From NCBI RefSeq assembly GCF_965222285.1, contig NZ_OZ244942.1, positions 2,170,001 through 2,234,000 on the forward strand: a DNA stretch of 64,000 nucleotides, given 5' to 3'. Under the pieces are notes generated by a model. The model was not told where the DNA came from. It saw only the letters and a program-made list of their open reading frames with translations, and did not search any database. Both the position numbers and the translations under genes were made by a program. The DNA is from Tepidicaulis sp002389665. GTDB lineage: Bacteria; Pseudomonadota; Alphaproteobacteria; Parvibaculales; Parvibaculaceae. This document shows positions 41,921 through 50,573 of this stretch, one piece after another. Every line of letters begins with the position of its first letter. Within the stretch, counting starts at the first letter, position 1.

Positions 41921-42806
41921 GCGCAACGTCCTGACACTAATCGGTTCACCTAGGCAAGCCCTGACGCAGGATCATAGTAAAGCCGTTGCCGCTGCGCTGA
42001 ACCTGGGTGCGGAACCTGCCTGGCTGAAAGAGGGTTACGCCTGCGACTTTACGCTGGAAGGCATGGAGGCCGAAAGCAGCGAGGAAAAAGCGCGCCAGGC
42101 GCTTGCGGGAGAGGCCATCGACGTGGTGGCGCAGCCCCTCGCCCACCGGCGCAAGAAGCTGCTGGTTGCGGATATGGATTCCACCATCATCGAGCAAGAA
42201 TGTATCGACGAGCTGGCGGACGCGCTCGGCATCAAGGCGCAGATCGCCGAGATCACCGAGCGGGCGATGCGCGGCGAGCTTGAATTCGAACCGGCGCTGC
42301 GCGAACGGGTGGGCCTTCTCAAGGGCCTCGGCATCAGCGAGCTTGAGCGCGTGCTGGAAAACCAGATCACCGAAATGCCGGGCGGCCGGGCCCTCTGCGC
42401 GACGATGCGCGCCCATGGCGCGACCTGCGCTCTCGTCTCCGGCGGCTTCACCTTCTTCACCTCCCGCATCGCCGAGAAAGTCGGCTTTCAGCACAATCAG
42501 GCCAATGTGCTTTTGATGGAAGACGGCAAGCTGACCGGCAAGGTGCAGGAGCCGATCCTCGGCCGCCAGGCAAAGCTCGACGCGCTTCTGTCTTTCAGCG
42601 CCGAGCTGGGGCTCAAGCCGGAAGAAACACTGGCCGTGGGTGACGGGGCAAACGATCTTGCCATGATCGAGAAGGCAGGCATCGGCGTTGCCTATCACGC
42701 CAAGCCCGTCGTGGCCGCCGCTGCGCCGGCCCGTATAGATCACGGCGATCTGACTTCTCTGCTTTATCTGCAAGGCTATAGCGAAGCGGAAATCACCGGC
42801 CTCTGA
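41919..42806 (+). CDS. serB: Phosphoserine phosphatase SerB
   Basis: A 295-residue HAD phosphatase making serine from phosphoserine. The N-terminal ACT-like domain (residues 1-75) is followed by the nucleophile motif VADMDSTIIEQECIDELAD, motif II LVSGGFTFF, and motif III GDGANDLAMI. It is read divergently from miaA, and the two start codons overlap in the CATG at 41918-41921, so the promoter of each lies inside the other gene. A strong bidirectional terminator follows. Confidence 0.94.
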   Translation: MRNVLTLIGSPRQALTQDHSKAVAAALNLGAEPAWLKEGYACDFTLEGMEAESSEEKARQALAGEAIDVVAQPLAHRRKKLLVADMDSTIIEQECIDELADALGIKAQIAEITERAMRGELEFEPALRERVGLLKGLGISELERVLENQITEMPGGRALCATMRAHGATCALVSGGFTFFTSRIAEKVGFQHNQANVLLMEDGKLTGKVQEPILGRQAKLDALLSFSAELGLKPEETLAVGDGANDLAMIEKAGIGVAYHAKPVVAAAAPARIDHGDLTSLLYLQGYSEAEITGL

Positions 42807-42817
42807 TCCCGCGCCAA

Positions 42818-42851
42818 AGAAAAAGGCCCCGCGATGCGGGGCCTTTCTTTT
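42818..42851. terminator. Bidirectional intrinsic terminator between serB and degP
   Basis: An 11-bp perfect stem (42822-42832 with 42836-42846) with a GAT loop is flanked by a U-run on each strand (CTTTT rightward, TTTTTCTTT leftward when the stem's A/T pairs are included). Confidence 0.85.
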
Positions 42852-42869
42852 AGCTCACGGCAGAAAGCC

Positions 42870-44366
42870 TCAGCCTTCCTCGATCCTGACCGCGATGAAG
42901 CGCAAGTCCCCGGCGGTCGAGACCAGCAGTAGAACCGAGCGGCGGCCCTTTTCCTGTTCCGCCTTCACCTGTTCCACCACATCGGACGGCGATTTCACTT
43001 TTTCCTGCGCCACTTCGACGATCACATCGCCGGGGCGGATGCCTTTTTCCGCCGCAGGGCCCGCCGGATCGACGGAGGTGACGAGCACGCCGTCCACATC
43101 GTCGGTCAGGTTGAAGCGGCGGCGGCTATTGGCATTGAGCTCACCCAGGGCAAGGCCGAGCGTCAGCGTCGGCTCATTGCTCTTTTCCGCGTCGGGTTTT
43201 GCGCCTTCCGCTTTCGCTTCGGCTTCCTCAAGGCGGCCCACCGTCACGTCGAGCGTCACCTTGTCGCCGCCGCGCAGCACCGTCGTTTCCACTTCTTTGC
43301 CGATCTTCGTATCCGCCACGATGCGGGGCAGATCGCGCATGCTCGGCACATCGTTGCCGTTAAAATCGAGGATCACGTCACCCGCCTGAATGCCCGCTTC
43401 TTCCGCCGGGCCGCCGGGGGTGACTTCCGCCACCAGCGCGCCTTTGGCTTCATCCATGCCAAGGCTCTCGGCGATCTCATCCGTCACGGTCTGAATGCGC
43501 ACACCGAGCCAGCCGCGCCGCGTCTCGCCATATTCCTTCAGCTGCTCGATAACCGGCATGGCCGTTGCCGAGGGAACGGAAAAGCCGATGCCGATGGAGC
43601 CGCCCGAGGGAGAAATGATCGCGGTGTTCACGCCGATCACCTCCCCTTCGAGATTAAAGAGCGGGCCGCCGGAATTGCCCCGGTTGATGGAGGCGTCCGT
43701 TTGAATGAAATCGTCATAAGGGCCGGCATTGATGTCGCGGTTGATCGCCGAGATGATGCCCGCCGTCACCGTGCCGCCGAGACCGAAGGGGTTGCCGATC
43801 GCCACCACCCAGTCGCCGACGCGCGCTTTCGTCGAATCGCCCATCTTCACGAAAGGCAGCGCGCTGTCGGGTTTCACCTTCAGAACCGCAACATCGGTTT
43901 TGGGATCGCTCCCGAGCACTTCCGCCGCCAGCGTCGTGCCGTCGGAGAAGTTCACCTTGATCTCGTCGGCCTGCTCGATGACGTGATTATTCGTGATGAT
44001 GATCCCGTCCGGGTCGATCACGAAGCCGGAGCCGAGCGACTGCACCTTGCGCGGAGCCTGGGCACCCGGCTGGCGCTGAAGAAAATCTTCGAAGAATTCA
44101 TTGAAGGGCGAGCCTTCCGGCAGGCCCGGCACCGCGCCGCCCGGCACACCCGTTTTCAGGGTCTGCGAGGTGGAGATATTGACCACCGCCGGGGACAGCT
44201 TTTCGGCAAGATCGGCGAAACTTTCCGGCGCCCCCCGCGCAAAAGCGGGAGCGGCATAAAGCGCCAACACGATTGCCGTCAGAGCCGCGAGCGCGGTCAG
44301 CACACGCATGATACCGGGCGCAGCATCCTGCCGTTTTGCCACTGCCGAAGTCTTCAACCTTGCCAT
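42870..44366 (-). CDS. degP: Periplasmic serine endoprotease, DegP/Do family
   Basis: A 498-residue HtrA protease. A signal peptide (about residues 20-43, ending AAPAFA) is followed by a trypsin-like domain with His in ITNNHVIEQ, Asp in KTDVAVLKV and Ser in NRGNSGGPLF. Two PDZ domains follow (GVRIQTVTDEIAESLG and RPGDVIVEVAQEKV). It degrades or chaperones misfolded envelope proteins. ATG 44366 has AGGAGATG upstream. With DUF2065 and hflC/hflK upstream it forms the usual quality-control cluster. DegQ is the alternative name. Confidence 0.93.
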   Translation of the reverse strand: MARLKTSAVAKRQDAAPGIMRVLTALAALTAIVLALYAAPAFARGAPESFADLAEKLSPAVVNISTSQTLKTGVPGGAVPGLPEGSPFNEFFEDFLQRQPGAQAPRKVQSLGSGFVIDPDGIIITNNHVIEQADEIKVNFSDGTTLAAEVLGSDPKTDVAVLKVKPDSALPFVKMGDSTKARVGDWVVAIGNPFGLGGTVTAGIISAINRDINAGPYDDFIQTDASINRGNSGGPLFNLEGEVIGVNTAIISPSGGSIGIGFSVPSATAMPVIEQLKEYGETRRGWLGVRIQTVTDEIAESLGMDEAKGALVAEVTPGGPAEEAGIQAGDVILDFNGNDVPSMRDLPRIVADTKIGKEVETTVLRGGDKVTLDVTVGRLEEAEAKAEGAKPDAEKSNEPTLTLGLALGELNANSRRRFNLTDDVDGVLVTSVDPAGPAAEKGIRPGDVIVEVAQEKVKSPSDVVEQVKAEQEKGRRSVLLLVSTAGDLRFIAVRIEEG

Positions 44367-44545
44367 AAACACATCTCCTGATTGCGGCACTCGTCATACT
44401 AAGCCGCTATGCCGGCCCGGGAATAAATGGGGAGATCGGAAAGCTAGACACCGGAAAGCCGAATACGCCCCCGTGCCCTGCTGGCCAGCCCCTGCCCGTT
44501 CACTTGCCCATCCTGGGACAAAATATGGACGAAATGAGGCAGAGC

Positions 44546-44731
44546 CTACCCCCGCACCAGCCAGACGATCAAAAAACCGGCACCGAGCGCCGTCAGCCCG
44601 GCGAAACGCAGATTGGCCTCGGGCATCTCTTTCGCCCGCTCCATCATCCGCTTCACGCCGCCCGGAAAGGCGGCATAAAGGGCTCCTTCCAATGCCAGAA
44701 AGAGCCCTATTGCTGCCCATAGGTCACTCAT
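44546..44731 (-). CDS. DUF2065 small membrane protein (YjeT-like)
   Basis: A 61-residue protein with two hydrophobic helices joined by a charged loop (GGVKRMMERAKEMPEANLR). The opening LWAAIGLFLALEGALYAAFP matches DUF2065. The family is regularly found beside hflK-hflC, as here, and is presumed to act at the inner membrane. The next gene, degP, starts about 180 bases downstream; that gap shows nothing recognisable. Confidence 0.88.
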   Translation of the reverse strand: MSDLWAAIGLFLALEGALYAAFPGGVKRMMERAKEMPEANLRFAGLTALGAGFLIVWLVRG

Positions 44732-44756
44732 GACCGGGGTTTCCCATGGTTAAGGA

Positions 44757-45653
44757 TCACCGGCGCCCCTGACCTTCCTCATCCTTGAAATATTGGAAGA
44801 AGTCGGACTCGGGCGAAAGAATGAGCGTCGTGGAATCGCCCTTCAGACCGTCCCGGTAGGCTTGCATGGACCGGTAGAAGGCGAAGAAATCCTCGTCCTG
44901 GCCAAAGGCCTGGGCAAAGGTGCGGTTCCGCTCGGCATCGCCCTCACCGCGAATGCGTTCGGCATCGCGCTGGGCTTCGGCCAGAAGCACCGTCACATCG
45001 CGGTCGGCGCGCGAGCGCACACGCTGGGCCGTTTCCTGGCCTTGCGCGCGGAACTCGGCCGCTTCCCGCTCACGCTCGGTACGCATGCGCCGGTAGATCG
45101 CTTCACTGTTTTCGGTCGGCAGGTCGGCCTGGCGGATACGCACATCCACCACTTCCACACCGAATTCCTGAGCTGCCTGATTGAACTTTTCTTCGATCCG
45201 CTGCATGAGCTCGGCCCGCTCGTCACGCACCAGCGCTTCGAGCGTCGCTTCACCCAGAACGTTGCGCAGATTAGAGAGGAAGATCGGCTGCAGCTTGTCG
45301 CTTGCCTGCCGCATATCGCGCACGGACTGATAGAATTTCAGCGCGTCCACAATGCGGTAACGGGCAAACGCATCAACCACCAGCCGTTTCTGGTCGGAGG
45401 TGATGATCACCTGTCCGCCTTCCCCGCCGATCTGGCGCGAGGAGGTCAGGTTCAGAACGCGCTTGTCGATGTAAACCACGTTCTGAATGAAGGGCAGTTT
45501 GAAATGCAGGCCCGGCTCGCGTTCCTGATGTTTCACATCACCGAACTGAATGACGAGCGCCTGCTGCGTCTCATCGACCGTATAAACGGAGGAGAGCCCG
45601 ATAATGACGGCGGCTGCGGCAACAATGGCCGCGACGATTGCGCTGGCTTTCAT
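44757..45653 (-). CDS. hflC: FtsH-associated SPFH protein HflC
   Basis: A 298-residue SPFH/band-7 protein. An N-terminal membrane anchor (about residues 5-23) precedes the SPFH domain (VIQFGDVKHQEREPGLHFKL) and a long charged helix (RMRTEREREAAEFRAQGQE). With HflK it forms a cage around the membrane protease FtsH. Its ATG overlaps the hflK stop by one base (TAATG). Confidence 0.94.
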   Translation of the reverse strand: MKASAIVAAIVAAAAVIIGLSSVYTVDETQQALVIQFGDVKHQEREPGLHFKLPFIQNVVYIDKRVLNLTSSRQIGGEGGQVIITSDQKRLVVDAFARYRIVDALKFYQSVRDMRQASDKLQPIFLSNLRNVLGEATLEALVRDERAELMQRIEEKFNQAAQEFGVEVVDVRIRQADLPTENSEAIYRRMRTEREREAAEFRAQGQETAQRVRSRADRDVTVLLAEAQRDAERIRGEGDAERNRTFAQAFGQDEDFFAFYRSMQAYRDGLKGDSTTLILSPESDFFQYFKDEEGQGRR

Positions 45654-46735
45654 TACTGAGCCTCCTTCTTCTGCGATGCGCCGGGCGAAAGCTGGTTAAG
45701 GGGGAGATAGGGAACGGGACCGGCGCCGCCTGCCTTCGGATCGACGACGATCTTGTTCATGCCGCTCAGCACCCCTTCCATAGTTTCCAGATAGATACGC
45801 TTACGTGTGATGTCCTTAGCGTTCTTGTATTCGTTATAGATCGCCAGGAAGCGGTCCGCCTGACCTTGCGCCTCGGCAACAGTCTGCTCTTTATAAGCTT
45901 CGGCTGCCTGAAGGATCTGATCGGCTTCACCGCGCGCCCGCGGCACCACTGTATTCGCGTAAGCTTCGGCCTCGTTGCGCAGCCGCTCCTGGTCGGCGCG
46001 CGCTGCCTGCACATCACGGAAAGCATCTTCCACGGGCTTGGGCGGGTCGACCGACTGAAGCTGCACTTCGACGATCTGAATGCCTGCGCCGTAGTCGTCC
46101 AGCGTCCGCTGCACCAGTTCCTGCACTTTCTGCTGCACTTCGTTACGCTGGGTGGTCAAGAGCACCTGCAGGCCGGAAGAACCGACAATCTCGCGCATGG
46201 CGCTTTCCGCCACCGCTTTGACGACCGTATCCCGGCCTTCCACATTGAAGAGATAGTCCTGCGCGCTTGCGATACGCCACAACACCACGAAATCCACATC
46301 GACGATGTTTTCATCGCCCGTGAGCATCAGGCTCTCATCGGCGCTGTCGCCGATATTGACCCGGTTCACCTTGGTCACGGAGGGGGAATAGACCGTCTCG
46401 ATCGGATAAGGCAGCTTGAAATGCAGCCCCGGACCCGCCGTGCGCACCGCCTCGCCGAAGCGCAAGACCACGCCCTGCTGGTCCGTATCGACCCGGTAAA
46501 AAGAGCTCCAGCCCAGAAGGCCGAGCAGAATCAGCCCGACCACGATGAGGCCGCCGCCCCCGCCGCCACCGGACGGCAGAACGCCCTTGAGCCGCTCCTG
46601 GCCTTTGCGGATCAGATCCTCCAAATCCGGCGGCTCCTGCCCGCCCCGGCCGCCGCCGGAAGGAGGTTGACCCCAAGGCCCACGATTGCCGCCATTTTGC
46701 CAGCCACCGCCGCCGCTCTGATTGTTCCAGGGCAT
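45653..46735 (-). CDS. hflK: FtsH-associated SPFH protein HflK
   Basis: A 360-residue SPFH protein. The first 45 residues are Gly/Asn/Pro-rich (NQSGGGGWQNGGNRG), typical of HflK, then a membrane segment near 60-80 and the SPFH domain (VVLRFGEAVRTAGPGLHFKL). A charged helix with EAEAYANTVVPRARGEADQI follows. It is the first gene of the leftward hflK-hflC-DUF2065 set and is divergent from mrp across about 190 bases, where both promoters must lie. Confidence 0.95.
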   Translation of the reverse strand: MPWNNQSGGGGWQNGGNRGPWGQPPSGGGRGGQEPPDLEDLIRKGQERLKGVLPSGGGGGGGLIVVGLILLGLLGWSSFYRVDTDQQGVVLRFGEAVRTAGPGLHFKLPYPIETVYSPSVTKVNRVNIGDSADESLMLTGDENIVDVDFVVLWRIASAQDYLFNVEGRDTVVKAVAESAMREIVGSSGLQVLLTTQRNEVQQKVQELVQRTLDDYGAGIQIVEVQLQSVDPPKPVEDAFRDVQAARADQERLRNEAEAYANTVVPRARGEADQILQAAEAYKEQTVAEAQGQADRFLAIYNEYKNAKDITRKRIYLETMEGVLSGMNKIVVDPKAGGAGPVPYLPLNQLSPGASQKKEAQ

Positions 46736-46924
46736 TCAGCTCTTCCCTTAAATGTTGCGCTGTCGGTTCCGTTCGCTTGCCGCGCCCGGCCGGTTTCACC
46801 CCGCCGGACCGCACAAATTCTTATGCTGCCTTTGGAAAAAGGCCTTGAGGGGTTATATGACAGGCAGACCACCCGCGCAATCAAAGCCCCCTTCAGGGAT
46901 ATAGGAAGAGGACCGGCAATATCC

Positions 46925-48043
46925 ATGTCTGTAACACGGGAAGACGTCCTAAAAACCCTATCGACCGTTACCGACCCCGAAACCGGTAAAGACGTCGTGA
47001 GCGCGGGCATCGTGCAAGGCGTCGTCGTTAAGAACGGCAATATCGGTTTCTCCCTCGAAATCGACCCGAAAGAGGCCGAGGCGAAGGAACCGCTCCGCCG
47101 TGCCTGCGAAGAGGCGGTCAAGCAGATCAAGGGTGTCCTCTCCGTGACCGCGGTTCTGACCGCCCATAGCGACACCCCCTCCGCCTCTCGCCCGGCGCCC
47201 GCCGCACCGAAACGTGCGCCATCGGCACAACCCGGCCCGCAAAACATTCCCGGCGTCAAAGCAATCGTCGCCGTGGCGAGCGGCAAAGGCGGCGTCGGCA
47301 AATCGACGCTTGCGGTTAACCTCGCCCTGGCGCTCGGCCATCTCGGCATGAAAGTCGGCCTGTTGGACGCGGATATTTACGGGCCCTCAGTGCCGCGCAT
47401 GATGGGCCTTTCCGGCAAGCCGCAGGTAAGCGAAAACAAGAAACTCCTGCCGCTCGAAGCTTACGGCATCAAGACCATGTCCATCGGCTATATGGTCGAT
47501 GACAGCACCGCCATGATCTGGCGCGGGCCGATGGTGCAATCGGCGCTGACGCAAATGATGAGCGAGGTCGACTGGGGCGAGCTTGACGTGCTGATCGTGG
47601 ACTTTCCCCCCGGCACGGGCGATGCGCAGCTGACCATGGTGCAGCGCGTGCCGCTTGCCGGCGCCGTCATCGTGTCGACGCCGCAGGAAATCGCGCTGAT
47701 GGATGCGCGCCGCGGTATCGCCATGTTCGAGAAAACCCATGTGCCCGTCTTCGGCATCGTGCAGAACATGGCTTATTACGAAGCGCCAGGCTCGGGCGAG
47801 AAGACCTATATTTTCGGGGAAGGCGGCGCAAAGCGCGTGGCCGAGGAACTGAAGGCCGATTTCCTGGGCGATGTGCCGCTCGTGCCGGACATTCGCGCAG
47901 GCATGGACGAGGGCAAGCCCATCGTTGCCACCGATCCGGGCAGCAAAGCGGCAACGCCCTTCATGGATATCGCAACGCGCCTTGCCGCCAAGCTTTATGA
48001 GGAAGGCGGCGCACGTAAGCCGCCAAAGATTTCCATTTCATGA
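46925..48043 (+). CDS. mrp: Mrp/ApbC family Fe-S carrier ATPase
   Basis: A 372-residue P-loop ATPase. The N-terminal MIP18-like (DUF59) domain (residues 1-75) is joined by an Ala/Pro linker to the ATPase, with the deviant Walker A VASGKGGVGKST and the LIVDFPPGTGDAQLT motif. The usual CxxC that bridges an Fe-S cluster in ApbC/Nbp35 proteins is absent: the segment reads VQNMAYYEAPGSGEKTYIFG. ATG 46925 is chosen (AGGAAGAGG upstream, family N-terminus); the open frame extending far upstream lies antisense to hflK. Confidence 0.92.
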   Translation: MSVTREDVLKTLSTVTDPETGKDVVSAGIVQGVVVKNGNIGFSLEIDPKEAEAKEPLRRACEEAVKQIKGVLSVTAVLTAHSDTPSASRPAPAAPKRAPSAQPGPQNIPGVKAIVAVASGKGGVGKSTLAVNLALALGHLGMKVGLLDADIYGPSVPRMMGLSGKPQVSENKKLLPLEAYGIKTMSIGYMVDDSTAMIWRGPMVQSALTQMMSEVDWGELDVLIVDFPPGTGDAQLTMVQRVPLAGAVIVSTPQEIALMDARRGIAMFEKTHVPVFGIVQNMAYYEAPGSGEKTYIFGEGGAKRVAEELKADFLGDVPLVPDIRAGMDEGKPIVATDPGSKAATPFMDIATRLAAKLYEEGGARKPPKISIS

Positions 48044-48061
48044 AGCGCGCCCGCTCAAAAG

Positions 48062-48100
48062 AAAACGGCCGGTCCCGCAAAGGACCGGCCGTTTCGTTTT
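48062..48100. terminator. Bidirectional intrinsic terminator after mrp
   Basis: A 13-bp perfect stem (48063-48075 with 48082-48094) with a 6-base loop. Rightward it is followed by CGTTTT and leftward by TCTTTTG, so it serves mrp and the convergent 113-residue gene. Confidence 0.88.
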
Positions 48101-48116
48101 GTAGTAGCCCGAAAGA

Positions 48117-48458
48117 TCAGCGCCCTTCTTCGAGCGATGCCGTTTCGGTTACGCCCGCCGGGTTCGTCAGCTCCCACGTATCGCCAACGGAACGGCTTTC
48201 CGCCGAGGTGCAGTAAGGCTCGTTCTCGCCGGACGTGAAGCAAACCTCCTCGCCCTTCATTTCCCAGGTGCCTTCGACGCTAGTGCCGTCGGCCAGTGTC
48301 TGACTATAGGTGCCGTCTTCATTGATATGCACCTGGCGCTCGCCGCTTTCCGGATTATTCACGACCACGGTGTTGCCGTAGAAACTGGCCATCGGATCGG
48401 CCATGGCAATGCCGGTCATGGACGCAAACGCAAACACAAGAGCTACGATGAAACGCAT
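48117..48458 (-). CDS. Hypothetical secreted protein
   Basis: I do not recognise this 113-residue protein. A signal peptide (MRFIVALVFAFASMTGIAMA) is followed by an acidic, beta-rich mature part with repeated NEDGTYSQTLADG-like turns and two Cys (VCFTSG, PYCTSA) that could form a disulfide in the periplasm. The pattern of strands around GTWEMKGEEVC resembles small lipocalin-like or DUF-type periplasmic barrels. GAGGAGG precedes ATG 48458. Confidence 0.7.
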   Translation of the reverse strand: MRFIVALVFAFASMTGIAMADPMASFYGNTVVVNNPESGERQVHINEDGTYSQTLADGTSVEGTWEMKGEEVCFTSGENEPYCTSAESRSVGDTWELTNPAGVTETASLEEGR

Positions 48459-48585
48459 CTCTTTCCTCCTCGGTTTATCCTGGATTTCCCCCAAAAACGC
48501 GAGGCATGCTGACATGCGTTAACCATAAGGACAAGGGTAAATCTGCACCCGGACGAAACAAATCCGGGTGCAGCGTTTTTCGCGC

Positions 48586-49503
48586 TTACTTGTTATGGAA
48601 GTTGAGCGGCAGCCCGGCGCGCGGCCAAGTGCATTTCACAAGACGCCCCGTGGACGACAGCGTCAGATACGCCGTCTTCAGGTCCTTACCGCCGAAACAG
48701 ATATTCGTGGTGATGAAATCGCCGGTCGCGAAATGCTCGATCTTCGCACCGTCCGGCGAAATGGAGGTAATGCCGCCATTGAAAATCGTCGCGACACAGA
48801 CATTGCCTTCCGCATCGACTGCCAGCGAGTCGAAGAAATTGAGCCCCTGCGGCGCGCCAACGAAATTGCCAGGCAACGGCCCGTCACTTTTCTTGATGAC
48901 GCCCGGCTTTTCGATGTCGAAGCCCCAAAGCCGGCCCGGCACCGTGTCGGCCACATAGACGGTCTTTTCATCCGGCGAAAGGCCGACCCCGTTGGGGCTT
49001 TCGAGCGGAAACACCGCTTCGGTGATCATCGACCCGTCGGGTTTTGCATAATAAAGCGCGCCGCGGTCCTTGATGCGCCCGCGCGACTTGCCAAGATCGG
49101 TGAACCAGAACCCGCCTTCCTTATCGAAGACGATATCGTTCGGCCCGTTCAAGGGATTGCCGCCGCATTCGGTATAAAGCGTGTCGACTTTGCCGGTGGC
49201 CAGATCGACGCGCTCGATGCGCCCGCCCGAATAATCCGGAGCGATGTCACCCGGAATGGTCAGCCCGTCCCGGTGATGCCATTCAAAGCCGCCATTGTTG
49301 CAAACATAAACCGCACCGTCCGGCCCGATCGCCGCGCCGTTCGGCCCGCCGCCGAGATCGGCGATGACGTCGACTTTGCCGTCTTCGCTGACGCGGCTGA
49401 GCGTACCGCGCTCGATCTCCACCAGAATGACGCTGCCATCATCCATGGCGATCGGCCCTTCGGGAAATTTCAGACCGCTGGCAATTTCTTCCATCTCGAG
49501 CAT
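48586..49503 (-). CDS. SMP-30/gluconolactonase family protein
   Basis: A 305-residue six-bladed beta-propeller lactonase. Metal ligands of the family are visible as Glu in LKFPEGPI, Asn in NPLNGPNDIVFD, and Asn/Asp in SPNGVGLSPDEKTVYVADT. Members hydrolyse sugar lactones or related esters; the substrate is unknown. ATG 49503 has AGGGAGGG upstream, which also removes 12 extra residues of the longer frame. It is flanked by unrelated genes. Confidence 0.87.
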   Translation of the reverse strand: MLEMEEIASGLKFPEGPIAMDDGSVILVEIERGTLSRVSEDGKVDVIADLGGGPNGAAIGPDGAVYVCNNGGFEWHHRDGLTIPGDIAPDYSGGRIERVDLATGKVDTLYTECGGNPLNGPNDIVFDKEGGFWFTDLGKSRGRIKDRGALYYAKPDGSMITEAVFPLESPNGVGLSPDEKTVYVADTVPGRLWGFDIEKPGVIKKSDGPLPGNFVGAPQGLNFFDSLAVDAEGNVCVATIFNGGITSISPDGAKIEHFATGDFITTNICFGGKDLKTAYLTLSSTGRLVKCTWPRAGLPLNFHNK

Positions 49504-49602
49504 GAAGCCCTCCCTGATTTTTGTGTTTATAGGAGGCATTCTGTCAGGCCGCTGCGCTAATGACTAGGGGAGCGGACGCCACAACCATTTGCGGCGCACT
49601 AT

Positions 49603-49698
49603 GGACCCCGGGACAAGCCCGGGGTGACAACTGTGCGGGTGAGAGGCACTGCTCCGCTGCACACACCAAGTGTCACCCCGGGCTTGTCCCGGGGTCCA
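49603..49698. repeat. Second pair of inverted dispersed palindromic elements
   Basis: A 27-base element (49603-49629) and its inverted 26-base copy (49673-49698) differ by one G in the central run. They are of the same GTCACCCCG...CGGGGTCCA type as the pair at 16418-16563. The two arms could form a long hairpin. They fill most of the 227-base gap before fghA. Confidence 0.75.
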
Positions 49699-49730
49699 TA
49701 CGGCCTACGCCCATGCCGCAGCGTAAGAGA

Positions 49731-50573
49731 TCAGCTCAGCCGCACGCGGTGAAATTCCAGATGATCTTCGATGAAGGACTGAATGAAGAAATAGGAATGA
49801 TCATAGCCTTCCTGCCGGCGCAGGATGAGGCGCTGGCCCGCCTTCTCGCAGGCTTCCTCGAAAAGCTCGGGCTTCAATTGTTCTTCGAGAAACCCATCGG
49901 CAAGCCCCTGATCGATGAGAATTTCATCGAAGGCATAGCGCGCCGCGCCGCTCTCCATCAAAAGCGCCGCATCATGCGCGGCCCAGGCGGCCCGGTCCTT
50001 ACCGAGATAGGCGCTGAACGCTTTCTCGCCCCAGGGGCAGCGCGTCGGCGAGACGATAGGCGCAAAGGCGGAGACGGAGCGGAAAAGATCCGGATGTTTC
50101 AGCGCAAGCGTCAGCGCGCCGTGCCCACCCATGGAATGGCCGGAAATTCCGCGCCGTTCCATATCGAGCGGAAAGTTCGCGCTCAGCACATCCTGCAAAT
50201 CGCGGGTGATGTAGCTTTCCATTTTGAAATGCGCCGCCCAGGGTGCCTCGCGCGCATCGAGATAAAAGCCCGCGCCCTGGCCGAGGTCATAAGCCTCGTC
50301 ATTCGCAACGCCCTCGCCGCGCGGGCTCGTATCGGGCGCGGCAATAGCAAGGCCAAGCTCACTTGCCTTGCGGTAAGCGCCCGCCTTGTTGGTGAAATTA
50401 TCTTCCGTGCAGGTAAGGCCCGAGAGCCAGACAAGCAGCGGGAACGGCCCCTCCCCCTCCGGCAGGAAAAGCGAAAAGCGCATGGACGTGCCCGTTGCCG
50501 CCGAACCGTGGCGGCAAATGAGAACGCGCCCGTCAAAACAGCTGTGCTCTTCGAGAATTTCCAGATCGCTCAT
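49731..50573 (-). CDS. fghA: S-formylglutathione hydrolase
   Basis: A 280-residue esterase-D-type alpha/beta hydrolase. The nucleophile elbow is SGHSMGGHGALTL and the catalytic His is in GYDHSYFF; an Asp lies between them. It hydrolyses S-formylglutathione to formate and glutathione, the second step of formaldehyde detoxification. Its ATG overlaps the stop of the class III dehydrogenase by one base (TGATG), which fixes both function and start. Confidence 0.95.
   Translation of the reverse strand: MSDLEILEEHSCFDGRVLICRHGSAATGTSMRFSLFLPEGEGPFPLLVWLSGLTCTEDNFTNKAGAYRKASELGLAIAAPDTSPRGEGVANDEAYDLGQGAGFYLDAREAPWAAHFKMESYITRDLQDVLSANFPLDMERRGISGHSMGGHGALTLALKHPDLFRSVSAFAPIVSPTRCPWGEKAFSAYLGKDRAAWAAHDAALLMESGAARYAFDEILIDQGLADGFLEEQLKPELFEEACEKAGQRLILRRQEGYDHSYFFIQSFIEDHLEFHRVRLS

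Noticed and set aside
45638..46924. An open frame extends mrp upstream by more than 400 codons.
   Set aside because: It is antisense to hflK and starts inside hflC. The Mrp family N-terminus and a Shine-Dalgarno both place the start at 46925.
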